Source of the DNA: VRUE01 sp963717375
GTDB taxonomy: Bacteria; Actinomycetota; Thermoleophilia; Solirubrobacterales; 70-9
Assembly (NCBI GenBank): GCA_963717375.1
Contig: OY970329.1
Coordinates: 2,356,001-2,420,000, forward strand
Length of the DNA stretch: 64,000 bases
Reading direction: 5' to 3'
This document shows positions 1-8,086 of this stretch, one piece after another (positions within the stretch are counted from its first letter, which is position 1; each line of letters opens with the position of its first letter). The notes under the pieces were generated by a model. The model searched no databases and was not told where the DNA came from. It saw only the letters and a list, made by a program, of their open reading frames with translations. The position numbers and the translations under genes were made by a program.

Positions 1-1
1 G

Positions 2-1429
2 AGCAGCAGCGCGCCTCGCCACGACCTCACCGGGCTGCCGACCTTCACCGTCGACCCGGCGACCGCGCGTGACTTCGACGACGCCGTCTCGGCACGCCGC
101 GAGGACGACGGCCTGCGCCTCTGGGTCCACATCGCCGACGTCGCCGCCCACGTAAGGCCCGGATCGCCGCTCGACCTCGAGGCACGGCGGCGCGCCAACA
201 GCACCTACGCGCCGGGCGTGGTCGAGCCGATGCTGCCGCGGGCGCTGAGCGAGGACGCCTGCAGCTTGGCCCCGGGGGTCGAGCGGCTGGCGGTCACGGC
301 CGAGATCGAGCTGGGGTCCGACGGCCGTCCCCGCGCCGCGCGCTTCTACCGCAGTCGCATCCGCTCCGACGCTCGCCTCAACTACGACGAGCTCGACCTG
401 ATCTTCGCTGGGAAGGCGGTCGCGCCCGCGGCTGCTGCCGAGCCCCTCGCGATCGCCCGCGAGGCGGCGGCGGCGCTGGGCGAACGGCGCGGCGCGACCA
501 GCCTCGACGTCGAGTCGGCCGAGCCCGAGTTCCGCTTCGACGCGGGCGGCAATGTGACTGCGGCTCGTTCGGTCCCGCAGACCGAGGCCCATCGCTTGAT
601 CGAGCGGTTGATGATCCTCGCCAACGAACAGGTGGCTCAGCTGCTCGAGCGCAAGCGGGTTCCAGCCATCTACCGCGTCCACGCCCAGCCCGACCCCGCC
701 CGGGTTGAGCGGATGGTCGAGCAGCTGCACGCGCTCGGTGTGCCGACCCCGCCGCTGGGCCAAGGGTTGGCGCCGAGCCAGGCGGGCGCGGTCGCGGCGG
801 AGGCGAGCCGGCTGGTGGTCGAGGAGGCGGCACGGCGCGGGCACGGCCGCGAGGCGTATACATCGCTCGTGCTCCGTTCACTGATGCAGGCGCAATACAG
901 CGACCGCAACAGCGGCCACGCCGGCCTGGGCAGTCCCGCCTACTGTCACTTCACCTCGCCGATTCGCCGCTATCCCGACCTGCTCGTGCACCGAGCGTTG
1001 CTGGCGACGCTCGGCGAGGGTGAGGAGGCGCCGCGGGCAGCGGAGGCGCGCGAGGTGGCCTGGCACTGCAGTGAGAGCGAGCGCGAGTCGGCGCGGGTCG
1101 AGCGCGACGCCGACGACATCTGCGCCGCTTACCTGCTCGAGCGCGAGCTGCGCGAGCGTGGGGCGGAGGCCGAGTTTGAGGGCGAGGTGTCCGGGATGAT
1201 CCGGGCCGGTGCCTTCGTTGGCTTCGGTGGCAAGCTCGGCGATGTCTACGAGGGCTTCGTCCCCGCCCGGACAATGGGCAGCGAGCGCTTCGAGCTGAAC
1301 GAGGCCGAGACGGCGCTGGTCGGGCGCGAGTCGGGCGCCACTCTGCGGCTCGGCGATCCGATATCCGTCCGGGTAAGCGGGGTCGAGGCGGCCCGGGGAC
1401 GGGTCGATCTGGAGGCCCTCGATGGCTAA
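2..1429 (+). CDS. rnr: Ribonuclease R (RNB-family 3'-5' exoribonuclease), 5'-truncated
   Basis: The reading frame is open from base 2, so the N-terminal cold-shock/OB domains lie outside the window. The visible 475 residues start at the RNB catalytic domain: the acidic metal-binding motif VDPATARDFDDA is at visible residues 17-28, with the signature YCHFTSPIRRYPDLLVHRAL further on. The last ~80 residues form an S1 RNA-binding domain (EFEGEVSGMI...GFVPARTM). RNase R degrades structured RNA processively and, with SmpB-tmRNA, removes nonstop mRNA. The stop codon overlaps the smpB start by 8 bp, which supports co-expression. RNase II is the alternative, but the pairing with smpB favours RNase R. 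Confidence 0.93.
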   Translation, partial: SSSAPRHDLTGLPTFTVDPATARDFDDAVSARREDDGLRLWVHIADVAAHVRPGSPLDLEARRRANSTYAPGVVEPMLPRALSEDACSLAPGVERLAVTAEIELGSDGRPRAARFYRSRIRSDARLNYDELDLIFAGKAVAPAAAAEPLAIAREAAAALGERRGATSLDVESAEPEFRFDAGGNVTAARSVPQTEAHRLIERLMILANEQVAQLLERKRVPAIYRVHAQPDPARVERMVEQLHALGVPTPPLGQGLAPSQAGAVAAEASRLVVEEAARRGHGREAYTSLVLRSLMQAQYSDRNSGHAGLGSPAYCHFTSPIRRYPDLLVHRALLATLGEGEEAPRAAEAREVAWHCSESERESARVERDADDICAAYLLERELRERGAEAEFEGEVSGMIRAGAFVGFGGKLGDVYEGFVPARTMGSERFELNEAETALVGRESGATLRLGDPISVRVSGVEAARGRVDLEALDG

Positions 1430-1907
1430 GAAGGCGAAGAAGCAGCGCACGCCGGCCTCCGGCGACGTCGCCACAAACCGCCGCGCCCGGCACAAATTCG
1501 AACCGATCGAGAAAATGGAGGCGGGGATCGTGCTGCGCGGCTCAGAGGTCAAGTCATTGCGCAACGGCAAGGCGCAGATGACCGACGCCTACGCGGTGGT
1601 CGAAGCGGGCGAGGTCTGGCTGCGCAACCTCCACATTCCGCCCTACGAGCCGGCCAGTCGCGAGAACCACGAGCCCGAGCGGCCGCGCAAACTGCTCCTT
1701 CACAAGGGCGAGATCGAACGGCTGATCGGCAAGACCGCGGAGAAAGGCCTGACCCTGATTCCGTTGCGGATCTACTTCAAGGGCTCGCGGGCGAAGGTCG
1801 AGTTGGCGCTGGCCCGAGGCAAGGAGGGCCGCGACCGCCGTCGCCAGATCGCGGACCGCGACGTGCGGCGCGAAGTCGAGCGCGAATTCAAGGGCAGGAT
1901 GAGGTAG
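1422..1907 (+). CDS. smpB: SsrA-binding protein SmpB
   Basis: 161 residues, the usual length for SmpB. The conserved N-terminal block (NRRARHKFEPIEKMEAGIVL, GSEVKSLRNGKA) and the central LRNLHIPPYE...ENHEPERPRKLLLHK region are diagnostic. The C-terminal tail is strongly basic (RRQIADRDVRREVEREFKGR), as expected for the part that enters the mRNA channel in place of mRNA. SmpB delivers alanyl-tmRNA to stalled ribosomes. Its ATG lies inside the end of the RNase R gene, and its RNA partner ssrA is 3.2 kb downstream on the same strand. Confidence 0.97.
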   Translation: MAKKAKKQRTPASGDVATNRRARHKFEPIEKMEAGIVLRGSEVKSLRNGKAQMTDAYAVVEAGEVWLRNLHIPPYEPASRENHEPERPRKLLLHKGEIERLIGKTAEKGLTLIPLRIYFKGSRAKVELALARGKEGRDRRRQIADRDVRREVEREFKGRMR

Positions 1908-1917
1908 CTTCGGGGTA

Positions 1918-3675
1918 ATGCGCTCCCGTTCTGCCCTGGTTCTGCCGCTTTTGGCGCTCTTGGTGGCCTTGGTCGCACCCGCTCAGGCCAACGCGGATTC
2001 GTTCCCGAACAACGCGGGCAACTTCGTCAGCGACAACATCCAGTACTTCGTCGCCGGTCTCGTCGCCGCGATCCTGCTCTTGCTGCTGGTCGTCAGCATC
2101 ACCCAGCGCCGGGCTAAGGAAAAGGCCGCAAAGAAGGGCGCCGCACCCACGAGCGCTTCGCCGCCACCGCCGCCGGGCGCCGTTGTTGCGCAGAGGCCCA
2201 CCACCCAACTTCCGGTCACGCCGCCACCCGGCCCTCCCGCAACCGCGCCGGCGGTGTCCGCGACGGGCGCTCCGCTGAGCGCGAAGGAGAAGCGCAAGCA
2301 GGCGCGCGATCAGCAGCGCGCCGCCAGGGTCGAGCATCGCAAACGCCGGCAGGCCGAGGCCAAGCGGCGCAAGGAAGAGCGGGTGGCGAAACGTGCCGGC
2401 CGCGGAGCCGGGGGAGGCCGCGCCGACAGCCGGCGTTCACGGAAGGAAGCGGCGAAGGCAGAGCGCCAACTGGCCGAGGTCCGGGCGGCGCAGGAGCGCG
2501 AACAACTTCAACAGGGTGGACAGGTCGCACAGCCCGTTCCGCCCGCCCCGCTGCCTCCCGTTGCCGTTTCGGCGCCCCCGGGCGCCGGGGCCGTGCCGCC
2601 GGCTCCACCCGTGCCTGCCGAGGCTGCCCTGGTCGCCCCGCTGCCTCCCGTGGCTGCTCAGCAGCCCGGGGCGCCGCCCGGCTACGACGATCCCGCCTCC
2701 GCTGAACAGCGGGTCCAGGCCAAGGTCGAGGAAATCCAGCACGAGGAGCAGCGGATCCGGGCCGAGGCGGACCGTCGCATCGCCGAGGCCGAACGGCTGC
2801 AACGCGAGGCAAACGAAAGGACCGCCCGAGCCCAGACCGGCCAAGTCACCCAGAGCATGGCGGCCGTTTCGCCGCCGTCGCCGGCCGCTGTTCCTCCGTC
2901 TCCGACAGCGCCGGGTCCGACCGCGGATCTGCAGACTGCCGAGCACCAGTTGCAGCAGGGGCGCGAAGCTCAGGAGCGGGCGATGGAAGAGGCCCAGGAG
3001 CGCTTGCGCCAGATTGAAGAGCGGACCAAGGAAGCCGAGCGCCGCGCCGCCGAGGCTGAGCGCCTGGCCAAGCTGAAGTCCGAGGAAGAGGAGCGCGAGC
3101 GGCGCCTGAACGAGATCCGCGAAAGCGTCGCCCAGGCCGAGGAGCGCGCCCGCGAGGCCGAGCGCCGCGCGGTCGAAGCCGAGCAGGCGGTGATCCAGGC
3201 GGTCCAGTCCCCGGGCCTTCAGGCAGCTGCGCCGCAGCCTCCGATGCCACAGCCGACTCCGCCGGCGCCACAGCCGACGCCACCCGCGCCGGCCCCCGAG
3301 CCCACGCCGCCTCCGCCGTCCGACCCCACTCCTCCCCCTCCGCCGGCTCCCGAGCCCACGCCGCCGCCGGCTCCCGAGCCGACACCGCCGCCACCGCCCG
3401 CACCGGAGCCACCGGCTCCGCAACCGCTGCCGCCGACGCCCGCTCCCGAACCACCCGAGCCGCCCCCGGCTGCCGCCTCGTCAGGCGGCGCGATCGACCT
3501 CAACTCGATCACCTTCGAGCAGCTCCGCGCCGAGAACCTCTCGGTAACCCAGGCAACCCGCCTGCTCGCTCACCGCGAGAGGCTCGGTCGCTTCGGTTCG
3601 GTCGACGAGCTAGACGAAGTGCCGGGCTTTCCCGAGGACGTTCTGGCAGACCTGAAGAGTCGTTCGACGGTCTAA
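1918..3675 (+). CDS. Membrane-anchored Pro-rich coiled-coil protein with C-terminal helix-hairpin-helix
   Basis: 585 residues, not assignable to a named protein. A signal peptide covers residues 1-26 (ANA before the likely cleavage site) and a second hydrophobic segment spans about 43-61. Next come an Ala/Pro-rich linker, two Arg/Glu/Ala-rich coiled-coil blocks and a long run of PTPPAPEP-type repeats. The last ~60 residues (from IDLNSITFEQL) resemble the helix-hairpin-helix of ComEA and related DNA-binding proteins. The architecture suggests a membrane protein that places an HhH domain at a distance from the membrane. The side of the membrane and the ligand are unknown. It starts 10 bp after smpB and may share its transcript. 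Confidence 0.75.
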   Translation: MRSRSALVLPLLALLVALVAPAQANADSFPNNAGNFVSDNIQYFVAGLVAAILLLLLVVSITQRRAKEKAAKKGAAPTSASPPPPPGAVVAQRPTTQLPVTPPPGPPATAPAVSATGAPLSAKEKRKQARDQQRAARVEHRKRRQAEAKRRKEERVAKRAGRGAGGGRADSRRSRKEAAKAERQLAEVRAAQEREQLQQGGQVAQPVPPAPLPPVAVSAPPGAGAVPPAPPVPAEAALVAPLPPVAAQQPGAPPGYDDPASAEQRVQAKVEEIQHEEQRIRAEADRRIAEAERLQREANERTARAQTGQVTQSMAAVSPPSPAAVPPSPTAPGPTADLQTAEHQLQQGREAQERAMEEAQERLRQIEERTKEAERRAAEAERLAKLKSEEEERERRLNEIRESVAQAEERAREAERRAVEAEQAVIQAVQSPGLQAAAPQPPMPQPTPPAPQPTPPAPAPEPTPPPPSDPTPPPPPAPEPTPPPAPEPTPPPPPAPEPPAPQPLPPTPAPEPPEPPPAAASSGGAIDLNSITFEQLRAENLSVTQATRLLAHRERLGRFGSVDELDEVPGFPEDVLADLKSRSTV

Positions 3676-3680
3676 ACGGC

Positions 3681-5057
3681 CTACAGGCCGTATGCCTCAA
3701 TCAACTTGAGCCAGATCTCGCTTCTGCTCGGGTAAGCCGCGACGGCGTGGCGGAGCTTTGGAAGGGGGACTTCTCCAACGATCGCGATGGTTGCCGCGTG
3801 GAGGAAGTCGGCTGTCTCGAAGCCGGTGAAGGTCGCGCCGACGATTACTTGCCTGTCCTCGTCGACGACGATCCGGGATGTGCCGCCGGTTTCCTTGCCT
3901 TGGAAGCTGGCGCCGGCTGTGCCGTCCGTTGGTACGTCGACTGCTTTGGCATCGATTCCGGCCTCGCGGGCTTGGTCGAGGGTCTTGCCCACGGCAGCCA
4001 CCTGGGGGTCCGTGAAGGTGACCCGCGGTGAGCCGATGCCTTCGGCGATTGCCTCGACCTCGCGTCCGAGCGCGTTCTCGGCGGCGACCCAAGCTTGGTA
4101 CTTGCCCATGTGGGTGAAGAGAGCTCGGCCGCTGACGTCTCCGACTGCGTAGAGCCAGTCGCGTCCATCGACTCGGAGCCGGTCGTCGGCCTCCAGGAAG
4201 CCACCCTTGCCGGGCTCGACGTTGACTGTCTCGAGGCCTATGCCTGCGGTCCGCGGCTTGCGGCCGACGGCGATGAGGATCTCGCCGGCTTCGACCGTGC
4301 TGCCGTCGGCAAGGTCGACCGTGACCCCGGCGTCGTTGGGGCCGACGCGTTGGGCCTGAACGCCGGTGCGCACGTCGACGCCGTGCCGCTCGCGCAGGGC
4401 CGCCGCCACCTCTTCCCCGGCAAATGACTCCTCGCGTGAGAGCAGATGCTCACCGCCCTCGACAAGGGTCACCTTGGTGCCAAGCGTCGACCAGGCCTGG
4501 GCGAGCTCGCAGCCAACCGGCCCGCCGCCGAGGACGACCATGCTCTCCGGCACGCGTTTGGAGGTAGTCGCATCGCGGTTGTTCCAAGCCCGCACCGAGT
4601 CGAGGCCGTCGATCGGCGGCATTCGAGGACCGCTACCGGTGGCGACGACGACCACACGATTCGCAATCAATACGTCGTCGCCGACGCGCACCCGCCGCTC
4701 GCCGTCGAGCTTCCCCTCGCCGCGGAAGAGCTCGATCCCGCGTTCTTCGAGCCAGGGCAGCTGGCCGGAGTCGTCGAGGTCGTGGATCACCTCGTCGCGC
4801 CGCTCGAGCACCGCCTGCGGGTCGAGCTCGCCGTTCACGGCCTCGGCGACACCCGGCACCCGGCGTGCCTCTTCAAGCAGGCCCGCCGGCCGCAGCAGCG
4901 CCTTCGAGGGCATGCAGGCGTAGTAGGAGCACTCGCCGCCGACCAGGTGGGGCTCGACGATCGCCACTGACATGCCGCCGTCGGCGAGGCGCCCGGCACA
5001 GACCTCGCCCGGCGCCCCGGCGCCGAGCACGATCGCATCGAATTGGCGCTCGCTCAT
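3681..5057 (-). CDS. FAD-dependent pyridine nucleotide-disulfide oxidoreductase (dihydrolipoamide dehydrogenase-like)
   Basis: 458 residues from the chosen ATG; an upstream in-frame extension of 13 residues would run into the ssrA promoter. An N-terminal FAD motif (GAGAPG) is followed by the redox pair Cys43/Cys48 in GECSYYACMPSK, an NAD(P)-binding GGGPVGCE motif and a C-terminal dimerisation domain. The family includes dihydrolipoamide dehydrogenase, glutathione reductase and mercuric reductase. The usual catalytic HPTLSE near the C-terminus reads YPSRSE, so Tyr442 takes the place of the active-site His. That argues against true dihydrolipoamide dehydrogenase activity; the electron acceptor is unknown. 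It is divergent from ssrA and convergent with the HhH gene. Confidence 0.85.
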   Translation of the reverse strand: MSERQFDAIVLGAGAPGEVCAGRLADGGMSVAIVEPHLVGGECSYYACMPSKALLRPAGLLEEARRVPGVAEAVNGELDPQAVLERRDEVIHDLDDSGQLPWLEERGIELFRGEGKLDGERRVRVGDDVLIANRVVVVATGSGPRMPPIDGLDSVRAWNNRDATTSKRVPESMVVLGGGPVGCELAQAWSTLGTKVTLVEGGEHLLSREESFAGEEVAAALRERHGVDVRTGVQAQRVGPNDAGVTVDLADGSTVEAGEILIAVGRKPRTAGIGLETVNVEPGKGGFLEADDRLRVDGRDWLYAVGDVSGRALFTHMGKYQAWVAAENALGREVEAIAEGIGSPRVTFTDPQVAAVGKTLDQAREAGIDAKAVDVPTDGTAGASFQGKETGGTSRIVVDEDRQVIVGATFTGFETADFLHAATIAIVGEVPLPKLRHAVAAYPSRSEIWLKLIEAYGL

Positions 5058-5080
5058 GCAGGTATTCCTACCCGACTCCG

Positions 5081-5086
5081 TACAAT
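5081..5086 (+). promoter_or_regulatory. Probable -10 element of the ssrA promoter (TACAAT)
   Basis: TACAAT is a near-consensus -10 hexamer ending 17 bp before the mature tmRNA 5' end. I see no convincing -35 at 17 bp spacing. It lies in the short gap between ssrA and the divergent oxidoreductase start. Confidence 0.4.
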
Positions 5087-5103
5087 CGATGTGCAACAGG
5101 CAC

Positions 5104-5462
5104 GGGGGCGACAGGCTTCGACGTGGTCGGTCCGTGCGAACGGTTGCAGGTCGAGGTTGCCGGAGGCCTCGTTAAACCCCGGCACAAACCAATACGTGCG
5201 GACCATGAGTTCGCCCTCGCTGCCTAGCTAGAACCTAGGTAATGAGAGTCGGTCCTTCCTCGCCCGCAGGAAGGGCAGCCGGCTTCAAAACGCGGGCTTA
5301 CCCAGGCGGATCGCCCCGTCTTCCAGGGGAAATTTCAGAGGGCTGTGTCTTCCGTAGTGCCCGCTGGCGCGGACCCCGGGAGACGAGAATCAAGCGCCAG
5401 CTAAACCTGTAGACGCCATCGCACTACGACCTCGGACGCCGGTTCAATTCCGGCCGCCTCCA
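5104..5462 (+). ncRNA. ssrA: Transfer-messenger RNA (tmRNA, SsrA), one-piece
   Basis: The 5' end GGGGGCG pairs with CGCCTCC at 5455-5461 to form the 7-bp acceptor stem (one G-U), followed by the conserved ACAGGCTTCGAC. The 3' part has the T-arm GCCGGTTCAATTCCGGC and discriminator A at 5462; CCA is not encoded (TCA follows). The tag frame is readable: the last 14 codons (5183-5224) give HKPIRADHEFALAA before TAG at 5225-5227, ending in the classical ALAA degron. The exact resume codon is not certain. Length is 359 nt, typical of the one-piece form. tmRNA rescues stalled ribosomes with SmpB and tags the nascent protein for proteolysis. Confidence 0.96.
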
Positions 5463-6028
5463 TCAGCAGGGCCGCTGCGCAGCCAGGTGAGAACCTCGGC
5501 GGCGTTGCGGTCGGGCGGAAAGACGGGGTAGAAGACCTTGCGGATCGTGCTCCCTTCGGCGATCAGGGTGAGGCGTTTGTAGAGGGTCATCCCGCCGGCC
5601 TCGAAGGTCGGCAGCCGCGGCTCGTCCGTGAGTCGGAGGCCGCTGTCGCTGAGCAGAGGGAAGGGGATGTGCTCGCGCTCGGCGAACTCCGCCTGTTCCT
5701 CGGGACTCTGGGCGCTGATCCCGACCACGGTCGCGCCGAGCGAGGAGAACTCGGCGAGGCTGTCGCGATAGGCGCAGCTCTGCGGCGTGCAGCCGCGGGC
5801 GCCGGGAATGTCGTCCCAGCCGATTGGCAACGGCTCTCCGGGCGTTCCGGTGCGCGGGTAGACGTAGGCGACCAAGCGGTCCCGGGCCGCCTCGGCCAGG
5901 TCGATCGATCCGCCCAGGGTTGAGGGCAGATTCAGACCGGGCACGGCGATTCCCTCGAGGTGATCAGCGCCGCCGTCGTCCTCCGGCACCGGCAAGTCCG
6001 CAGGCAGTTGGCCGTAGTCGGCGCCCAT
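5444..6028 (-). CDS. Peroxiredoxin of the PrxQ/BCP type
   Basis: 194 residues with a thioredoxin-fold core: LVAYVYPRTG then the peroxidatic motif GCTPQSCAYRD (Cys80, and Cys85 as likely resolving residue), matching the PrxQ/BCP spacing of five. Members reduce H2O2 and alkyl hydroperoxides using thioredoxin-type donors. About 35 residues precede the usual domain start and no signal peptide is visible. The stop codon and last five codons overlap the 3' end of tmRNA by 19 bp in the convergent orientation, so the C-terminal tail PADGGGRN is partly dictated by the tmRNA acceptor/T-arm sequence. Confidence 0.87.
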   Translation of the reverse strand: MGADYGQLPADLPVPEDDGGADHLEGIAVPGLNLPSTLGGSIDLAEAARDRLVAYVYPRTGTPGEPLPIGWDDIPGARGCTPQSCAYRDSLAEFSSLGATVVGISAQSPEEQAEFAEREHIPFPLLSDSGLRLTDEPRLPTFEAGGMTLYKRLTLIAEGSTIRKVFYPVFPPDRNAAEVLTWLRSGPADGGGRN

Positions 6029-6079
6029 CGCGCCATCGTCGCAGGCCGCTCAGCGGACCGCACTCGTATGGTTCGGTGG

Positions 6080-6619
6080 ATGGAGCGCTACGTCGCCTTT
6101 CTGCGCGGGATGAACCTCGGCGGTCGCCGGATCAAGAACGAGGAGCTGAAGCGCGAGTTCGAGCAACTCGGCCTGGACGATGTCTCCTGCTTCCGGGCCA
6201 GCGGCAACGTGATCTTCGCGACGGGGGAGAAGGGCGAGGAGAAGCTGAAGCAACGGATCGAAGCTGGTTTGGGTGAGGCACTCGGCTACGAGGTGCCGGT
6301 GTTCCTCCGCAATGCGGCCGAGCTGGAAGCGGTCTCCACAGTGGAGATATTTGACGCCAAGCTCGTCAGCGCGTCGCGCGGAAAGCTCCAAGTGGCGTTC
6401 CTGCCATCGCCGCCGAAAGCGAAGGCAAAAAAGCAGGCACTCGCTTTGGCAAGCGACGAGGACCGGCTCGTGATCGACGGTCGCGAGCTCTACTGGCTGC
6501 CCAGCGGCGGCATCTCCGACTCGGACCTTGACCTGAAGACGATCGAGTCCGCGGTCGGCCCCTGGACGATGCGCACCAAGGGCACCGTCGACCAGATCGT
6601 CGCCAGGCTGACTGCCTAG
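6080..6619 (+). CDS. DUF1697 family protein
   Basis: 179 residues starting MERYVAFLRGMNLGG, the typical N-terminus of DUF1697, followed by LGLDDVSCFRASGNVIF and the C-terminal MRTKGTVDQIVARL. Another ATG lies 12 bp upstream in frame at 6068; I chose 6080 because the family normally begins at this Met. No enzymatic activity is established for the family. The 3' end overlaps the convergent metallo-hydrolase gene by 4 bp. Confidence 0.85.
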   Translation: MERYVAFLRGMNLGGRRIKNEELKREFEQLGLDDVSCFRASGNVIFATGEKGEEKLKQRIEAGLGEALGYEVPVFLRNAAELEAVSTVEIFDAKLVSASRGKLQVAFLPSPPKAKAKKQALALASDEDRLVIDGRELYWLPSGGISDSDLDLKTIESAVGPWTMRTKGTVDQIVARLTA

Positions 6620-7542
6620 AGATCGGCGCGGGGCAGGGCCGCCAGCCGGGCGTCGGCGCTGACTGAGCCGATTTCCTGCGGAAGCGAAGCGAGCTGGACG
6701 TTGGAGACGAACTCCATGCGCTGGCCGAGCGGGCGGAAGAAGTTGTCGTAGTGGGTGGGGACAACCACCTTGGGATCGAGGCGGGGCAGGATGCGCTTCC
6801 AGTAGTCCTCGGTGAAGCCACGGCCGGCGACGCCGGCGAGAAAGACGTCGACGCCGCGCTCGCGGATCGCCTCGTCGATCAGGTTGGCGCTGCCCTGGTG
6901 GTAGAAGCGCAGCCCGGCGACCTCGATCGAGATCCCCCAGACTTGGCCGCAACGGTAGGCGGCCGGCGAGAGCGCGTCGAGGTGCTCGCAGGTGAGGTCG
7001 CCGTCGTAGGGGACGGCGAGACCAAGCAGCAGCTTCGAGTGGACGCTCGGCGTGAAGCTAACCGCGAACGGCCCGAGCTCATAGGTCTTATACGGCTCGA
7101 CCACGACCGTCTGCTCCGCCAGACCGTGAAGTCCCATCAGGGTCAGCAGCGAGTCCGAGCCGTACGCCTTGCAGCCGAAGCGCCGCGCGATCGCCGGCGC
7201 GTCGACGGCGTGGTCGAAGTGGGTGTGGCCGACGAGCACTCCCGCGACCTCTCCGGGCGCTTGGACGAAGCGATCGAGGGCGGCAGGGTCGGGAAGCGTC
7301 GGCCGTCGCCGCAGCAGATCGATGAATGGGACACGCGAGAGATAGGGGTCGACGAACAGCGTCTGTTCCTCGAAGCTGATCCGGTAGCCGGAGACGCCGA
7401 GCCATTCGAGCTCGAGGCCCGGCGGCAACTGCAGCGGCATCGCCTCCAGCTCGCCCAGGACCTGACCGTCTTCGCGCTCGGACGCCCGTCGCGTAGCGCG
7501 CGCCTTGGCCAGCTCGCCGAGGTGTCGCAGCGGCCCGGTCAT
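6616..7542 (-). CDS. Metallo-beta-lactamase-fold hydrolase (UlaG/YtkL-like)
   Basis: 308 residues. The zinc-binding motif HTHFDH is at residues 106-111 after a short beta-rich N-terminus (LEWLGVSGYRISFEEQTLFV), an arrangement like UlaG-type MBL hydrolases. A second metal-ligand region is visible near SFTPSVHSKLL and a later PTHYDN. The substrate cannot be inferred. Its ATG overlaps the stop codon of the upstream SRPBCC gene by 4 bp, so the two are almost certainly co-transcribed. Confidence 0.83.
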   Translation of the reverse strand: MTGPLRHLGELAKARATRRASEREDGQVLGELEAMPLQLPPGLELEWLGVSGYRISFEEQTLFVDPYLSRVPFIDLLRRRPTLPDPAALDRFVQAPGEVAGVLVGHTHFDHAVDAPAIARRFGCKAYGSDSLLTLMGLHGLAEQTVVVEPYKTYELGPFAVSFTPSVHSKLLLGLAVPYDGDLTCEHLDALSPAAYRCGQVWGISIEVAGLRFYHQGSANLIDEAIRERGVDVFLAGVAGRGFTEDYWKRILPRLDPKVVVPTHYDNFFRPLGQRMEFVSNVQLASLPQEIGSVSADARLAALPRADL

Positions 7543-8078
7543 AGCGGCGCCATCGCTTGCCGCTCCGCCAGCTGCTTCAGGTTGAGCAGTTGGCGCCGCA
7601 TCATCACCAGGTCGCCGGGGGGTCCGACCAGCCGCAGGAGCGGGCCGACCGGCATACCTGGATAGACAATGCTCAACTTGACCACGATCCGCGATCGTCG
7701 CTCGCCGAGCGGGTCGGCCTGGTAGGTGCAGGCAACCCGGCCAAACACCGGTCCCTCGCTGAGCATCGTCAGCGATCGTCCCGGCTCGAACTCGATCAGG
7801 CGGAAGATCGTCTGGAAACGCTGCCCCGTCGCGAGCCGCTCGAGGCCCGGCGTCAGCGTCTGGGGACTGCGGCGGCCGAGGTTGTCGAGCTTGTCGTAGC
7901 TGTAGGGAGCGGCTCGCAACTGGCAGAGCCAGCGAAACGTGAACTCGGCAGGCGCCTCGACGTCGATTGCACGAAACAGGGTGTCGTCCGCGGTCGGGTT
8001 GAGCCGGTCGCAGGGAAACGGCTCGGCCCGCTCTGCGGCGCTCGTTCCCCAGCTCGACACGACCGAGGGCCAGGGCAT
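7539..8078 (-). CDS. SRPBCC (START-like) family protein
   Basis: 179 residues. FRAIDVEAPAEFTFRWLCQL followed by a TGQRFQTIFRLIEFEPGRSL strand pattern and an alternating C-terminal half ending in a helix (MMRRQLLNLKQLAERQ) fits the helix-grip SRPBCC fold, which binds hydrophobic ligands. Function is unknown. It ends in an ATGA overlap with the MBL-fold gene and follows the OsmC gene by 8 bp, so these three minus-strand genes probably form one operon. Confidence 0.75.
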   Translation of the reverse strand: MPWPSVVSSWGTSAAERAEPFPCDRLNPTADDTLFRAIDVEAPAEFTFRWLCQLRAAPYSYDKLDNLGRRSPQTLTPGLERLATGQRFQTIFRLIEFEPGRSLTMLSEGPVFGRVACTYQADPLGERRSRIVVKLSIVYPGMPVGPLLRLVGPPGDLVMMRRQLLNLKQLAERQAMAPL

Positions 8079-8086
8079 CGCAGGGC

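Noticed and set aside
5228..5440. A protein gene in the region after the tmRNA tag
   Set aside because: The stretch belongs to the folded part of tmRNA; the 5' and 3' ends pair across it.
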